Source: Nilaparvata lugens
Taxonomy: Eukaryota; Arthropoda; Insecta; Hemiptera; Delphacidae
Assembly: GCF_014356525.2 (NCBI RefSeq)
Contig: NC_052507.1
Location: forward strand, 47,874,685-47,938,684
Length of the DNA: 64,000 bases
Direction: 5' to 3'
Below, piece by piece: positions 33,001-45,100 of the stretch. The first letter of the stretch is position 1. Every line of letters begins with the position of its first letter. The notes below the pieces were generated by a model that was not told the origin of the DNA, ran no database searches, and was given only the letters and a program-made list of their open reading frames with translations. Position numbers and translations under genes: made by a program.

Positions 33001-33870
33001 GTGTTGAGTGTGAGATCTTCAGTTAGGCAAAAATAGACCAATTTACAAAGGAATTTGGAGAGAATGTTTTGAAACCAATTTTTGACTTCGCAGCTTTGTT
33101 GGGACCAGTAAGGGGGTGAACATATTAAAAGTCCCCATCCCTACCCCTTGTGCTAAAGGGATGAGGATGGTTTAAAAGTTGAATTTTCCAATGTTTTGAT
33201 TACACGCTCATATCTTGAGAAAAATGCGTTCAACCGACATGACTAACTATTCAAAAATGAAGCTTGATGAATATTCTCTACAATATTTGTCCTGTGGTGA
33301 TTTGTGGTATCTCCAACAGTTTCCGAGATATACACTTTTAAAAGTGTAAAATTGTTAAAATAACAGCTTTTAATCCTATTTTTTGATGTTTCAGGGCCTA
33401 CAACTCTCCAACAATGCATCGTAAAAATGAATGCTCACCTTAGATTTGTAGAGCTTTGTTTTCGAAAAAGTTGTAGAATCAATATTGTAGGAAATTATGT
33501 AAGCTTTAATTTCTTATAGAATAGTCATGTCTGTAAAATGCATAATTTCCGAGTTATATGCGAGAAACCAAAAACTGGTACCTTTGACCCACCCCCACCC
33601 CCTTAGCACAGGGGTAGGGGTTGGGACTTTTGATATGTTCACCTCCTCACTACCCTAAACAGAACTGCGGGTCAAAAATTGTCTTCCAAACTTTCCCCTC
33701 TATAACACTTCGTTGCCTGTGCTAATACGGAATCTGAAAATATTCATTACAGAACATCGAATCAAAAAGTTTTATATCGATGTTTAATTTTTCAAGTTAG
33801 AAACGTGTCTCTTCCAGGTACAGACAACGCATGACAGGCTCAAGTCGTGATAGAATCCAGCGGTGTAGTT
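30065..33870. other. Bub3 3' flank, repeats, no gene seen
   Basis: Contains the Bub3 3' UTR (extent unknown), a family C terminus at about 30565, a foldback around 30812-30925 ('gtgcgcaaag' with its complement 'ctttgcgcac') with related inverted words near 31235-31340, and a family B copy at 32640-33730. Reading frames up to 90 codons here have no recognisable domain. Confidence 0.55.
32640..33730 (-). repeat. Family B repeat, mostly inverse of the 10.1-11.1 kb copy
   Basis: From about 32640 to 33450 the sequence is the reverse complement of about 10140-10920. From about 33460 to 33730 it matches 10820-11070 in direct orientation. The copy therefore contains an internal inverted repeat ('gtaggaaattatgtaagc' near 33488 with its complement near 32750). 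Confidence 0.75.
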
Positions 33871-34159
33871 CTTCTAAGCAGGGGTGCCCAACCCCCCAAT
33901 GGTAATGGCGCATGCCCCCCCCCCCCATCCAAGTGTAATGCCCCCCCAAAGTACCCCAATTCCCAACCCTTTAGTTTTTAACATTAGTCAGTGTATGACA
34001 ATAAAATTCACATCTTACATTCTAAGCTTCTAATGGACATTATTTACCTTTGGTCTTGTGAGGAGTTCTTTCTGTTTTCATAATATTGTGAAAATATATA
34101 CCATCGTTTCTTATCTCTTTTAAAATAGAAATAAAGTATCTTTTTGATATCATTTTTGA

Positions 34160-37035
34160 GACTAGCAGTGCACCCGTTCTTGTTCGGGAGGACTAGAAAG
34201 TACTACATTACATCAGGAAAAACTATATGACAAATATTTTAATAGGATATTGAAAGATAAGTAAGGGAGGCTTTGCTTTTTAAATGTTAAGGTTATTTAT
34301 AAAAAGTTGAATAATAATATCATTGATAATTCTTTATTGCAAAAGAATATTGCATAGCAATTTTGGTACCTAAACATTCATACAAATTTGGAACGATTTT
34401 ATTCATACAATATATAATGTCGGCAAGTTTAGGTATTCTAAATCCTATACTATTAAACGAGCAATTTCTGTTTAGGTTTGTATTTCTGTTTAGGTTTGTA
34501 TTTCGCCGGATCTCGAAAACGGCTCTAACGATTCTCACGAAATTTAGAACATAGTAGGTTTATAATTTAAAAATTCGATTGCACTAGGTTTCATCCCTGG
34601 GGAGACTCGCTGAAGGAAATTGAAAGAATTTATCAATTTTAATCCTGATTAATTCCAGTAGAACCAATCAGATAAGCTATTTTTTTGAGTTGGTCTTCTG
34701 TGATTTGGTTCTTGTGAAATTAATCAGGATTAAAATTTAACATGCTTTTGTGAGAGAAATTTTTGCATTCCCCTGGGAATCAATCTCAATCCACTGTGAT
34801 TAGATAGAACCTTTCTGTATGAACTATGAATATTTATTATAATTTCTTCTTTCGTAATAATTTTTATATGCTTTTGTAGGTACTCCAGAGCGGAACTCGG
34901 AGCCCCGATATTTATCATAAATTGGAACAGGTTGTCACTGATGTTGTGTTGTTGGTAGTATTTACTTTTTAACATTAAAGGAGTAAATAACACAAGTCGA
35001 AGAAAATGTATCTTTAAATGGTTTGTTTTTTGGAATAAAGATATCATCTGAACAAGTACATTTTGTAAATTCTATCTATTAATACCAAATATCGGGGCAC
35101 CGAGCTTTGTTCGTTATTTATTCATTGATTAACAGAACTCAATTCTTTAAAATGATTGGGGAAGGACTAACAGGCACATACCAAAACTTTTTCTTCCCCG
35201 AATTTTGATTTATTAGTATAGCACCTGAAACCGTAAATATCGAAAAGTGAAACAAAAAAAAACCACAGCCTCGATTTTAATCTTTAATAGCTCAAATTGT
35301 TCGTTAGGATGTGTAGAAAAAACGCTATAAGTTTTCAGGGCGGAGAAAATTGAATTTAACCCATTAAGGGTTAAAAAAGGGGTAAAAATGGGTAAAATAA
35401 AAGAAAGTTATAAAATTTCGAAAAAAAAATGCGAAAATAATTAATTAAAGGCCCAAATTTTTTTGAAATATTAAAAATTAGTTAAATACCAATTTGAGAT
35501 ACAAAATGAGCCCAACGTAAGGGTTAAAAAGGACACATTTATGGGCAACATTTGGTAACTTTCGTTATATTTCAATAAAATTTTTACTGTGTGTGTTTAA
35601 AAGGGCAGCGATTTAAAAAATGAATTGAAATGTTTGAAACTTATATATTCCATCATCCAAAACCCAAAGGGCAGCCCTTAAGGGCAAAATGTGTATATAG
35701 CGTTAAATTATCATAAAAATTTATTTGAATGTTGTTTTAATGGGAAGCAACTTAAAGAATTAGAACAAAAATTTTATAAATTTAATTTTCCCTGCAATTT
35801 TATGGGTCAAAGGGCAAAAGTGCTAAATTGCATTCGATTTTCATGAATTTTTTTTTTATTATTTTAAAGGGTACCGATATAAAAAATAATTTGAAACAAT
35901 AATTAATGAAACCAAAGTACACTTTATTAATAAATAAAATATTTTTACAATTTTTTTAAATTGTTTAAAAAGTTACATTATTTAAAATATTCAAACTGTA
36001 TTATCGTCTCCCATAGTAGTTGCTAATTGTTGTTCTAGAATGTCAGCGTTGTTGTTGAGGATTGGTTGTGGATTGTTTGTACAACCAAATTCTCTGCATT
36101 TTAAGCAAGCTGGTGAACAGTGTACACCTCCCTTTCTACACCAGCATCTGGATCCACATCCTGTCTCACAATTGCAAAATAAAGTTCTCAGTAGTATATA
36201 CCAGTAAAAATTATCACATATGTCAGCAATTTTTTTTTTTTTATTCACTTTCATTCGATGTAGCAGTAAACCACCATCTATTACATACGTGAAATCGTCT
36301 GGGTGTCCAAAGCTATCAAAGTCTAAGGGCTCCACAAGATCATATAATTTAGATTTTTCACTTTTTGAAATTTTTTTGTACCCTACTGCGCAAGTATCCA
36401 ACAACAATAGAAATCCAGACTCCTCTCTAGCGAACACGTTCTATGATCGGCATCATAGCAGGGCGCCGAAGATAAAATACTTGTTTTTTATAACGAAGAG
36501 AAGTAAAAACAAAATTTTTATGCTGAAAATTTATTTATAAAAACATAAAACGTCTAATTTGGATTGTTTACATACCAAATTGAATAACAAAATAACACTC
36601 ACTTATCACTTAGAACTGTAAAATAATGATTAACTTTGAATATTAAGATATATATACCATCTCATGTCAACAAATCAGATTACTGTATTTTGATCGAGTC
36701 AATTAAAATTTCTAGATTTCTCGCGAGATATGATAAGCTAATTTATTACACAGCTGATCTCCCACACAGGCACACGCATCTTCTGTTATCGACAGACGAC
36801 GAAATCATCATCTATTTTTCCAAGGATAAATTATCCTTTTCATGTCCTTCAGGGAGTTTTCTCAGGGATGAGACCTAGTGCAAACGAATTTTGATATAAA
36901 CCTACTATATTCCGAATTTCGTGAAAATCGTTAGAGCCGTTTCCAAGATCCCTTGAACATAAATAACCATATAACCAGATATAAAAATAGAAAAATATAA
37001 ACAGATATACAGAAATTGCTCGCTTAATATAATAG
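34160..37035. mobile_element. Inverted-repeat unit around a CXC-domain ORF
   Basis: A ~110-bp segment at 34490-34605 ('aaacggctctaacgattctc', 'acatagtaggttt', 'gcactaggtttcatccctg') has its reverse complement at 36840-36950. The left flank starts 'actagcagtgcacccg' and the right ends 'tatataataggat'-like sequence. Between them, 35250-35890 is low-complexity 'aaagggcaaa' text and 34608-34735 is a separate small palindrome. The class of element is not identified. Confidence 0.45.
35991..36437 (-). pseudogene. Cysteine-rich CXC (tesmin/TSO1-like) domain protein of mobile origin
   Basis: A 148-codon frame. Residues about 45-60 read Y-V-I-D-G-G-L-L-L-H-R. Residues about 86-116 hold a dense Cys cluster: F-C-N-C-E-T-G-C-G-S-R-C-W-C-R-K-G-G-V-H-C, then A-C-L-K-C-R and G-C-T-N. 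The same two blocks occur together in larger repeated genes of hemimetabolous insects, where the Cys block resembles CXC domains that bind zinc and DNA. Here the spacing between the blocks is short, which suggests an internal deletion, and the frame is flanked by inverted repeats. I judge it a transposon-linked relic, not a host gene. The function is unknown. Confidence 0.55.
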
Positions 37036-37047
37036 GATAACAACTTA

Positions 37048-38701
37048 TAGTCCAGTCAAATGGTTGTTTTTCAGGAACCAGCCCCGAAATAATTTTTTTC
37101 TATGGTTCTATATGTATTTTGGGGCGCCGAATTCTAATCTGAAATTTGCTGATACGCAAGAGGGCGACTTCACCCCCAAAATGTTGGACTTTTTTAAGTT
37201 TTCCATTTAATCTCGAGAACCTTGCATTTTTCGAGAAAAAGCATTATCTATATAACATTAAAGATAATCAAATTTCCAATGAATTGAGTGGTAGCGCAGG
37301 ACTACCTACTTCTTGGATTTTTTATCTGAAGTGTTACACAAGATACGCAACTTTAAATGTGCGAGAAATTTGTGATATTTCCCCCATTTTCACAATCTCG
37401 CATATGCAACGTTGCGTATCTTGTGGAACACTTCAGATAAAAAATCCAAAAAGTAGTCGATGTTGTGATGAATTTTCTCCTCTTTTCACTCCCATAAATT
37501 ATACTTCTTTTTTCAACACCGTTCAAGAGTTACAGTCAATTGAATGATAATCTTTATTTTCTAATTTTTCTTGCGATTCTACTGTTATTAAAGAGTCTCT
37601 AAAATGAGTACCTACAATACATGATAGAAACTTGCGATTAATCTTAAATGAGAGAAAATTTCATGCTCTATAAGCTGAGTTGCCTTAAATTGATCTTGCA
37701 TTACTGTTTATATCGAAAAACTGTCGAGACTTACTTCACGATTATATTTTTACAAAAATCATTCACCTCCCATAAAAGAGGAGATTCTTTTCTTCAAATC
37801 AAGACCAAGTATCATTTTGAGTTACCGAGACACACAGTTTTGAATATAGAAATCGGTCATTTTTCTATGCATTGAAATATGGGCTGAAATACACTAAAGG
37901 AGGAATTTCCTATTTTTTTTTAACAAATTTTAGTGGCATGATACATGATTTTTAACCGCCTTGACGTGCTGATATGAACGAGCTGTAGTACGAGGAGATG
38001 TGATCATTCAGTCAAAAGTTATATAAGTGATTTAAGTTTTGATCCTGGACTTATCCTTATCCTTATGTGTGCCCCCCACTAGGAAATACTGAAATCTAAC
38101 GAGTGATTCTCATAGAACATAACCCTCGTAAGGTGATTTCAGCCGAAATGTGTTTCTTTTTTGTTAGGAAGGCCATGAAAATGTGAATTTTGGCTGTAGG
38201 ACATGATTTTCTATTTTTGGGTGTATTCCCCCTCCCACCACTACTAAATTCAAAAATACCCAAGGAATTCTGTTCAGAATTAATATTGTTAATTCACGTG
38301 ATGTGTGGCTTTCTATCATTACTAGAAAAAGATCCTAGTTGTATAGGGTAGAAGTGGTAGGTTTGCATAATTTTGGAAACCCCTTAAAAAATACCCCTTT
38401 TTTGAAAACTCTTAGCTCCGGAATCAAAAATCGTAGAGTCCTGCACGACCACTCAATTTATTGAAAATTTTATTATGTTTAATATTTTAGAGAATGCTTT
38501 TTTCGAAAAGTTCTCAAGATTAAATGGAAAACTTGAAAAAAGTCCGAAATTTTGGGTTTTTTTTGGGAGTTTTGGGGGTGAAGCCGCCTCTGGCGTGTCA
38601 GCAAATTCCAGATTAGAATTCAGCGCCCCAAAATACATATAGAACCGTCGCGAAAAATTCTTTCGGGCTGTTTCCTGAAAAACGACTATTTGACTGGACT
38701 A
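37048..38701. mobile_element. Repeat family C element with terminal inverted repeats
   Basis: Begins TAGTCCAGTCAAAT and ends with the complement ATTTGACTGGACTA. TTA occurs on both outer sides (37045-37047, 38702-38704) as a possible target duplication. The inverted homology extends over 200 bp ('attttggggcgccgaattct' on the left pairs with 'agaattcagcgccccaaaat' on the right). Between the arms, 37300-37450 is a second palindrome ('gatacgcaac' and 'gttgcgtatc'). No conserved protein. Confidence 0.75.
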
Positions 38702-39418
38702 TTATACAAAACAGAAAAAAGTAAGGAAGCATTACAATTATTACTTGATTACTGTGTGGTTGTGGTGAATAGGGTTTACATTTGAAAGATTGAAATCGGC
38801 TTCATTTGATATTTTTTACAAATTTTTGACAAGAGACGTTTTTTCTTCTGTCAAATTCACTAGAGTTTGCGATGTTGTTTATAATTGCATTCCCATTTCA
38901 GAGACATTAATATCATCATGAAACGCCTTCGAGATTAGAATAATTATTAGATTGAAATGTACATTACAATTTAACTTATCATTGTGCTTTTAAGAAAATT
39001 AAGTTGCAACAGCAAGGAAACTCAAACAAAGGACCATTGAAAATTAATTACCTAAGCAAAGGAAATCAGAATAATAGTGGATGTTGAAGTTATAATTTAT
39101 TTTTGTCAAAGATAATTTATTTTTACCTTCAAACTCATAGGCTTAGATTTGCTAAAACTCCTGCATACAAAATATTATCAATTGTATTTTTTATGCTTTA
39201 TATTGAGTTACACTTAGCAAAATATAACATTGTAAAGGTGGGAAAAAGTATTAAAATTAACTACATTAGGATAATATCTCTATTTAATACCTTGATTTTT
39301 AGCCATGATTCAAAATGTTTACATAAAATATAAAAAAATCATGCCCCCCCCCATAAAAATGTTGATGGCGCAAATTGCGCCATGCCCCCCCCCTTGTGGG
39401 TACCCCTGCTTCTAAGAG

Positions 39419-39733
39419 CCTTGTGGCGAAACTTTACACCGGTGGAAAAGAATGCTATCAGATACAATCGGTTTTTCCTAATAATTTTGACAGCCTTAGG
39501 CACGGTTGCACAAAAGCCGGTTTAATTTCAATCGTCATAAATTCCACGAAAACCAATCAGAGAAGCCGTCTTTTCAAAAACGCCTTCTCTGATTGGTTCT
39601 CGTGAAATAATATCACGATTAAATTTTCACCGGCTTTTTTGCAACCAGGTCTGAAGCTGTCAAAATTATTAGGAAAAAAACTGATTGTATTTGATAGCAT
39701 TCTTTTCCATCGATAGTTTCGCCACAAGGCTCC
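39419..39733. repeat. Foldback MITE with a second palindrome in its loop
   Basis: Left arm 39419-39498 and right arm 39655-39733 are reverse complements ('gccttgtggcgaaact' with 'agtttcgccacaaggc', and 'cctaataattttgacag' with its complement). The loop holds another inverted pair, 'ggttgcacaaaagccgg' (about 39505) and 'ccggcttttttgcaacc' (to about 39648). The 5.5-kb hAT element inserted right at its left edge. Confidence 0.85.
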
Positions 39734-39739
39734 AAATAA

Positions 39740-41173
39740 GGTGGAAAAAAATAAAATTACAAGAACTAGGCTGTTGGAATAATAAGAAATCTATGAAACT
39801 AAATATAAATGCCAATTTTATTAATGTGCTCTATAAATTACCAAAATTATTTTTTTCTCATAAACACTAAATGGCATTCAACAACCATTCACATTACAAT
39901 AGCATTCAATCTGTGTCGTGATATTAATTCAACTTAAATTATTACAAAATTAACTTATTTAATAATAGCAATTACGATACTTACAATTTACATTAGCCAT
40001 ATTTTTATCTATACACTGATATAAATATCAAATTTCAATGCAGAATGAATAAAAAATTCAATTTAAGCATAAAAATTAGGTTATTAGTTCAAGTTTTACG
40101 ACATTCATACATATTATTTCATCAATTGTATATTCTGTTTAAATTGAAAATAAATTAGTAACATGCTTTAAAAAGGTTAGGCTGGAATTGTATTTGAATT
40201 TCTCGAAAATAAATAACTTTTTCAAGTTATAGCTTCATTTTTTCAATTTGGTAGCACTTTTTTGTCTGTCTAGCACAGGTTTTTTGTCTCATCAGCAAGA
40301 CAATAGCTCTGTAGTTTTACTAGAGTACTGTATATATTATTTTACTTCACCATATATTTCTTACTGATACTTGAGACGAGTCTTTTTTGCTAATCAGGTT
40401 TTTAGAAAGATATGAAATTCAAGAATTAATTACAATCGAATGTAATACACAAGAATTGTTTACTGTATCTCAAGGGCCGCACATCAAGTGGATTGGAATA
40501 ACATTTCCATCAGCAATATACATTTACAAGCCAACACAGGATAAACATTCTGTTTCAATAACATACAATATAATCCATAAACAATATTGTGTTGAAAATA
40601 TGCTTCTTTATGTTGTGCAGTGTGCGTTAATAGATGGGTTTCAATATTCTCAGCGATTGACTGATTGAATAAGAGGTTGTATCTATTCAATTGAATGAAT
40701 GGTTAATTTTCACTAGGAAACTTTGTAAGGTGGAATGATCATAGTATTCTGTTCATTCAAGTAACTTATCTTTTAAACCCTCATAATTATATTATGACAA
40801 GATAGAACAAGAAAATTTAAATTTTTTATAATTTTCATGGATTTTTTTGATGAAATCAATAAATTTTATAACATTATTACAGTATACTTTACCAGAATTG
40901 AAAATTAGATTTATTACATGACAATACGAAGAATTTGCGATTTTTTTTTTCATTTTAGTACATTGGGTTTGATGGTACAAATGAGATTTTATATTTGTTT
41001 ATGAGTACGGTACCTGTTTTCTCCAGGATGAAGAAGATAAATAATTTACATTATTGAGATATTTTTGTAAAAAATCACCTAAGTAAACTAAATTTTAATC
41101 GAAAATAAATTAAAGCCACATGGTAGCATACTGTTCGAATGTCATTAATCAGCACAACACAAACCACATTCAT
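39740..41173. other. A+T-rich intergenic DNA and Arp1 3' flank
   Basis: No conserved coding segment. On the minus strand an AATAAA at 40910-40915, 259 bp past the Arp1 stop, is a candidate poly(A) signal. Other small frames (40387-40690) have no family signature. Confidence 0.5.
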
Positions 41174-42191
41174 TCAGAACATTTTCTTTTGAATAGCTCT
41201 ACGACCTTCCTCATCGAACTCTCGTTTCGAAACCCACATCCTCTTGAATGTATCCAGGGAAGCTAGAATTGATCCTCCTATCCATGTTGAGTACAACCTC
41301 TCCTGGGGCGCTGATATCCTAATTTTAATATCTTGGGGAGCTAATTTTCTTATCTCGGATAGTAGCTTATCTCCGAAACCTCTGAATAATGTGGATCCTC
41401 CAGATAGAACTATATTTTGAAATAGTACTCTACGAAGGTCTAGATCAGATTTTTGAATAGCGTATAAGAGGACTTCATGGATGCCTTCGTATTCTTCGCC
41501 TATCAGATCAGGTCGGAACAACACCTCGGGTGCTCGGAATCTAGCAGGTCCGATGTCGAGGGTACTGCCATCAGGGAGTGTGTATTGTTGTTTTTCGGTC
41601 TCTGCTGTTTCTTCCTTTTGGGGGTTGATTGACAGGTAGCAAGCTTTTTCCTTAATTGTCCGCACAATTTCGAACTCGGCGGTAGTTTTAAAATTGTTGC
41701 CCTCCTTTCTGAGCAACAATCTGAGGTACCGGGAAACATCTCTGCCTGCGATGTCCACTCGCATGATACTGTGAGGCATGGCGAATCCTTCATAGATGGG
41801 CACAGCATGTGTGACACCGTCGCCCGAGTCCAGCACTACGCCCGTCGTGCGACCTGTTGCGTATAAACTGAGCACCGCCTGCATTGATACGTATAGAGCG
41901 GGCACATTGAACGATTCAAAAAATATTTCGGCTGCTTTTTCGCGGTTATTGCGAGGATTGAGCGGCGCCTCGGTGAGAAGTACGGGGTGTTCCTCTGAGA
42001 AAGTCTGCAACTGGTCGTTACTGTAGACGTACTGCCAGATCTTTTCCATGTCGTTCCAGTCGGTGACAATGCCGTGTTCCATGGGGTACCGGATGCTTAG
42101 TAGGCCTCTGTGTTCCTCTGCTTTTGGTCCCACGAATAGATCGCCCTCCAAAGCACCCGCCATTACACGTACGTGTTTAGGCCTGCCGATG
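41174..42191 (-). CDS. Arp1 coding exon 3 (residues 38-376, stop)
   Basis: The acceptor 'tccgcag' precedes C-ATC-GGC-AGG-CCT, giving (Y)[13 protein letters not shown]. The rest is one uninterrupted frame to TGA at 41174-41176. The codon for Met at 42163 is internal, not the start. G+C content is clearly higher than in the surrounding DNA, as expected for a conserved coding exon. Confidence 0.96.
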
Positions 42192-45100
42192 CTGCGGAAA
42201 AAAGAGATTTTAAGAACTTAAAAAAAAAACTATTGGTAAATTTTCTTGTCAAAGCAAAATACGATAGTTCTAGCAAAGGAAAATTCACGATGTGAATGAT
42301 CTAGCTTGGTTCAAATCCTAGTACATACGATGAAACTAATAAATCAGATGCATATTAAAGGATGTATATCATTTTAGATATATAGAAGTGATAAGTGTAT
42401 TCAAAGATGATCAGGAGAATATGGTTGGGTTTGCAGCGGCATGAGGGGAATAGAGTACTTCACATGCGCAATTTTCGTGATCTGTTTGTTTTGCACTAGT
42501 CGGAAAGGCAGCCGTATACGCCCTCTTTACTAGCCAAATCACATGACGGGTTTTTCAGTCGGCACAAAAGGAAAGGAAGCTCTGCGATTGGCTGATTGGG
42601 TTGTTGTATCGAAAGAAAGCTCTTTTGAATCAGCCAATCGAAGAGATTCCTGTCCTGTCGTGCCGAATCTTTTGAAAAACGCCTCTTGTCTCATGAATCA
42701 ACAATTTATTTATATCAAACAGGTTAAGGATAACGCATCTCTATTGAATCGTAGCGTGCATTGCTGTGCATAGAGATTTTACAGACATTCAATTGACATT
42801 AAAATACTATTGTTTTATTTGAAAATTCTGATGAAATTCTATAACAATCACTTGAGTTAATGAAACACTTATTAACTGTGATAATTGTTTTATTAACTAG
42901 ACATAAAAATGACATAAAACACTTATATAAAAAATGATTATTAAAAAAAACACTTGGTTAGCCGATCTCTGAATTATTACACTACAATATCCAATATAAA
43001 AATTCACAATGCGATGTATGAACTGGCTAAATGTGCGAACAGAACGAGTAAGTCGCGGGGGAGATAGATGCCACTAAGCAACTGTGCAATTATAAAATAT
43101 TTTGAGTCATTGATATACCGGGTGTTTCAAAAAGAATTACCCAATTTTAAACAGTTATATTTATTTTAAAAAATGGTGTGCAAAAACCAATTTTACATCA
43201 AATTACTCATAGAAGTATAAAGTTTGTGATGATTTATTATAAGTGTTCTATGTGACCTCCACTCGTACGATATCTAGACGGTAGCCAAATTCATCCCAGA
43301 CTGTTCGCAAGATGTCTGTCTTCTCGGACTGAACTATCCCACCTTGGAACAATGTTAAAGATCGTGTTTATGTTCCTCCCTTAGCACTTGATATTTAGGA
43401 GCTAAAACCAGGATAACTGATGCAGTAGCTACAGTCCGAGAAGACATCTTCCGAACAGTCTGGGATGAATTTGGCTACCGTCTGGATGTCGTCCGAGCCT
43501 CAAAAGTAGGGCACATAGAACACTTATAATGCATCATCATAAACTTGATACTTCTTCGAGTAATTTGATGTAAAATTGGTTCGTGTACACCATTTTTTCA
43601 AATAAATATAACTGTTTAAAATTGAGTCATTTTTTTTGAAACACCCGGTATATATTCATATAGTCTCAGTATTCAGTATATTATTAGTTTCTCATAACAT
43701 TTTATTTTCTTCACTAATATAGAATAGTTTTTTCTTCGTATTTATTTCACTCAATTTTCCACTTCTTTGTATTTTTTTGATAGGGAAGTAATTTTTGGGA
43801 TTTTCCCGTGTGCTCCCATATTGTTGTAAATAAATAATAAATATAGTTAATAGGAGATTGCTAGCGAGCTGAATCTACACATCGACCTGGCCGTTCTGTT
43901 CGTACCTCAAATCTGCTGGATATGAAACAAACAGTGTGTCACAAATCTATGAATACTACTTTATTGGTTAGTGTAAGGAGGCAGCCCATCAAGAGCTTGT
44001 TTGTTTCAAGAACACATTTCGTGGAATGCAAGCTCCAATTACAATAATAATGAGGCAGTGACACCTAATCAAATACATCAAAGCCATTTCCTCCCCATAT
44101 TTGTTGCAAATGAGAACGAGCAAAAATTCCTGTTGAATAGAACAGATACAACTTAAATGCCTACATTTGAATGTGTTGTACCCACGACCAGAGGAATTAT
44201 GTTAAACAATGAGAATGCCACTGTCCTGCCCGTCTGCTGTGCATTGGATACGGCACACTTCCCCTACGTCTATACTGTGTCTCTGCGCGACGTCCTTTGT
44301 GTGTATTTTATGTTAATTGAGCCCAACAGTCAAGTTTTTTGTAGTAGGTACTTTAGATCCTAGTTCATCAATGATTAATACGTATAATATTAAATGAATT
44401 AGGTATAATTTATTAATAATGAAACTTCTATTTTGAAACCTTACTAAATTTTATTTTATGAATTACCTATTTATCCCAACTTATTATTTTTCGGAAATTA
44501 ACAGAATATTCTTTATACTCACTAGTTTGGAAAGCAACATTTTGGAACTTGATCTCCAGCAAAACCTGCCTTTATAACTCCTGAACCCTGAAAAAGAAAG
44601 TTTGCATGTTACTTAGATAACATTCAAGTTACTTACTTAACTAGATACTTGAATTCTTCGTCCTTGACCGGGAGAACCGGAAAGACTGTGTCAGGGAGTT
44701 CAGGGGGTCACCCCTCAAACTGTGGGATGGCGGCTGTTCGTGTTTGAGTATAAGGGCTCATCCACTAGTTCTGCCAATGAGTATAATGGCCGTTGTATAA
44801 GGCGTTCCTTCAATATTTGTTTGAACTTTTTTGTTTTACAATTTTTTTTATAAATTCAGGGAGTTGATTATACAGTCGCAGTGCTGATATTTCAAAACTT
44901 TTTTGAGTTGCTGTAAGTCTGCTTCGAAGTACATCCAGGTCTGCCGCATGTCGAGTGTTGTAGGTATGTATGTTGCTTCTCTTTGTCATGTTGTTTGCTT
45001 TGTCCTTAATGAATAGAAGTGAGCAGAGTACATAGTGGCTAAAGATTGTAAGTACTCTCAGCTTTTTGAATAGTGGCCTGCAGTGTGCCAGGTGGTCAGA

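Larger units (their letters stand above)
33879..39408. mobile_element. hAT-type element (5.5 kb) carrying nested repeats
   Basis: A perfect 8-bp target duplication CTTCTAAG flanks it (33871-33878, 39409-39416). The left end CAGGGGTGCCCA and right end TGGGTACCCCTG are inverted, and both have adjacent C-runs from 'gcgccatgcccccc'-like subterminal repeats. No hAT transposase was recognised. The interior includes an inverted-repeat unit with a cysteine-rich ORF (about 34160-37035) and a separate TIR element (37048-38701). Confidence 0.88.

Noticed and set aside
35250..35890. Possible regulatory or structured RNA in the 'aaagggcaaa' repeats
   Set aside because: Low-complexity A/G-rich text without stable inverted pairing, best explained as decayed repeat DNA.
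41503..42069. Minus- and plus-strand ORFs overlapping Arp1 exon 3
   Set aside because: They are alternate-frame shadows of a strongly conserved coding exon.
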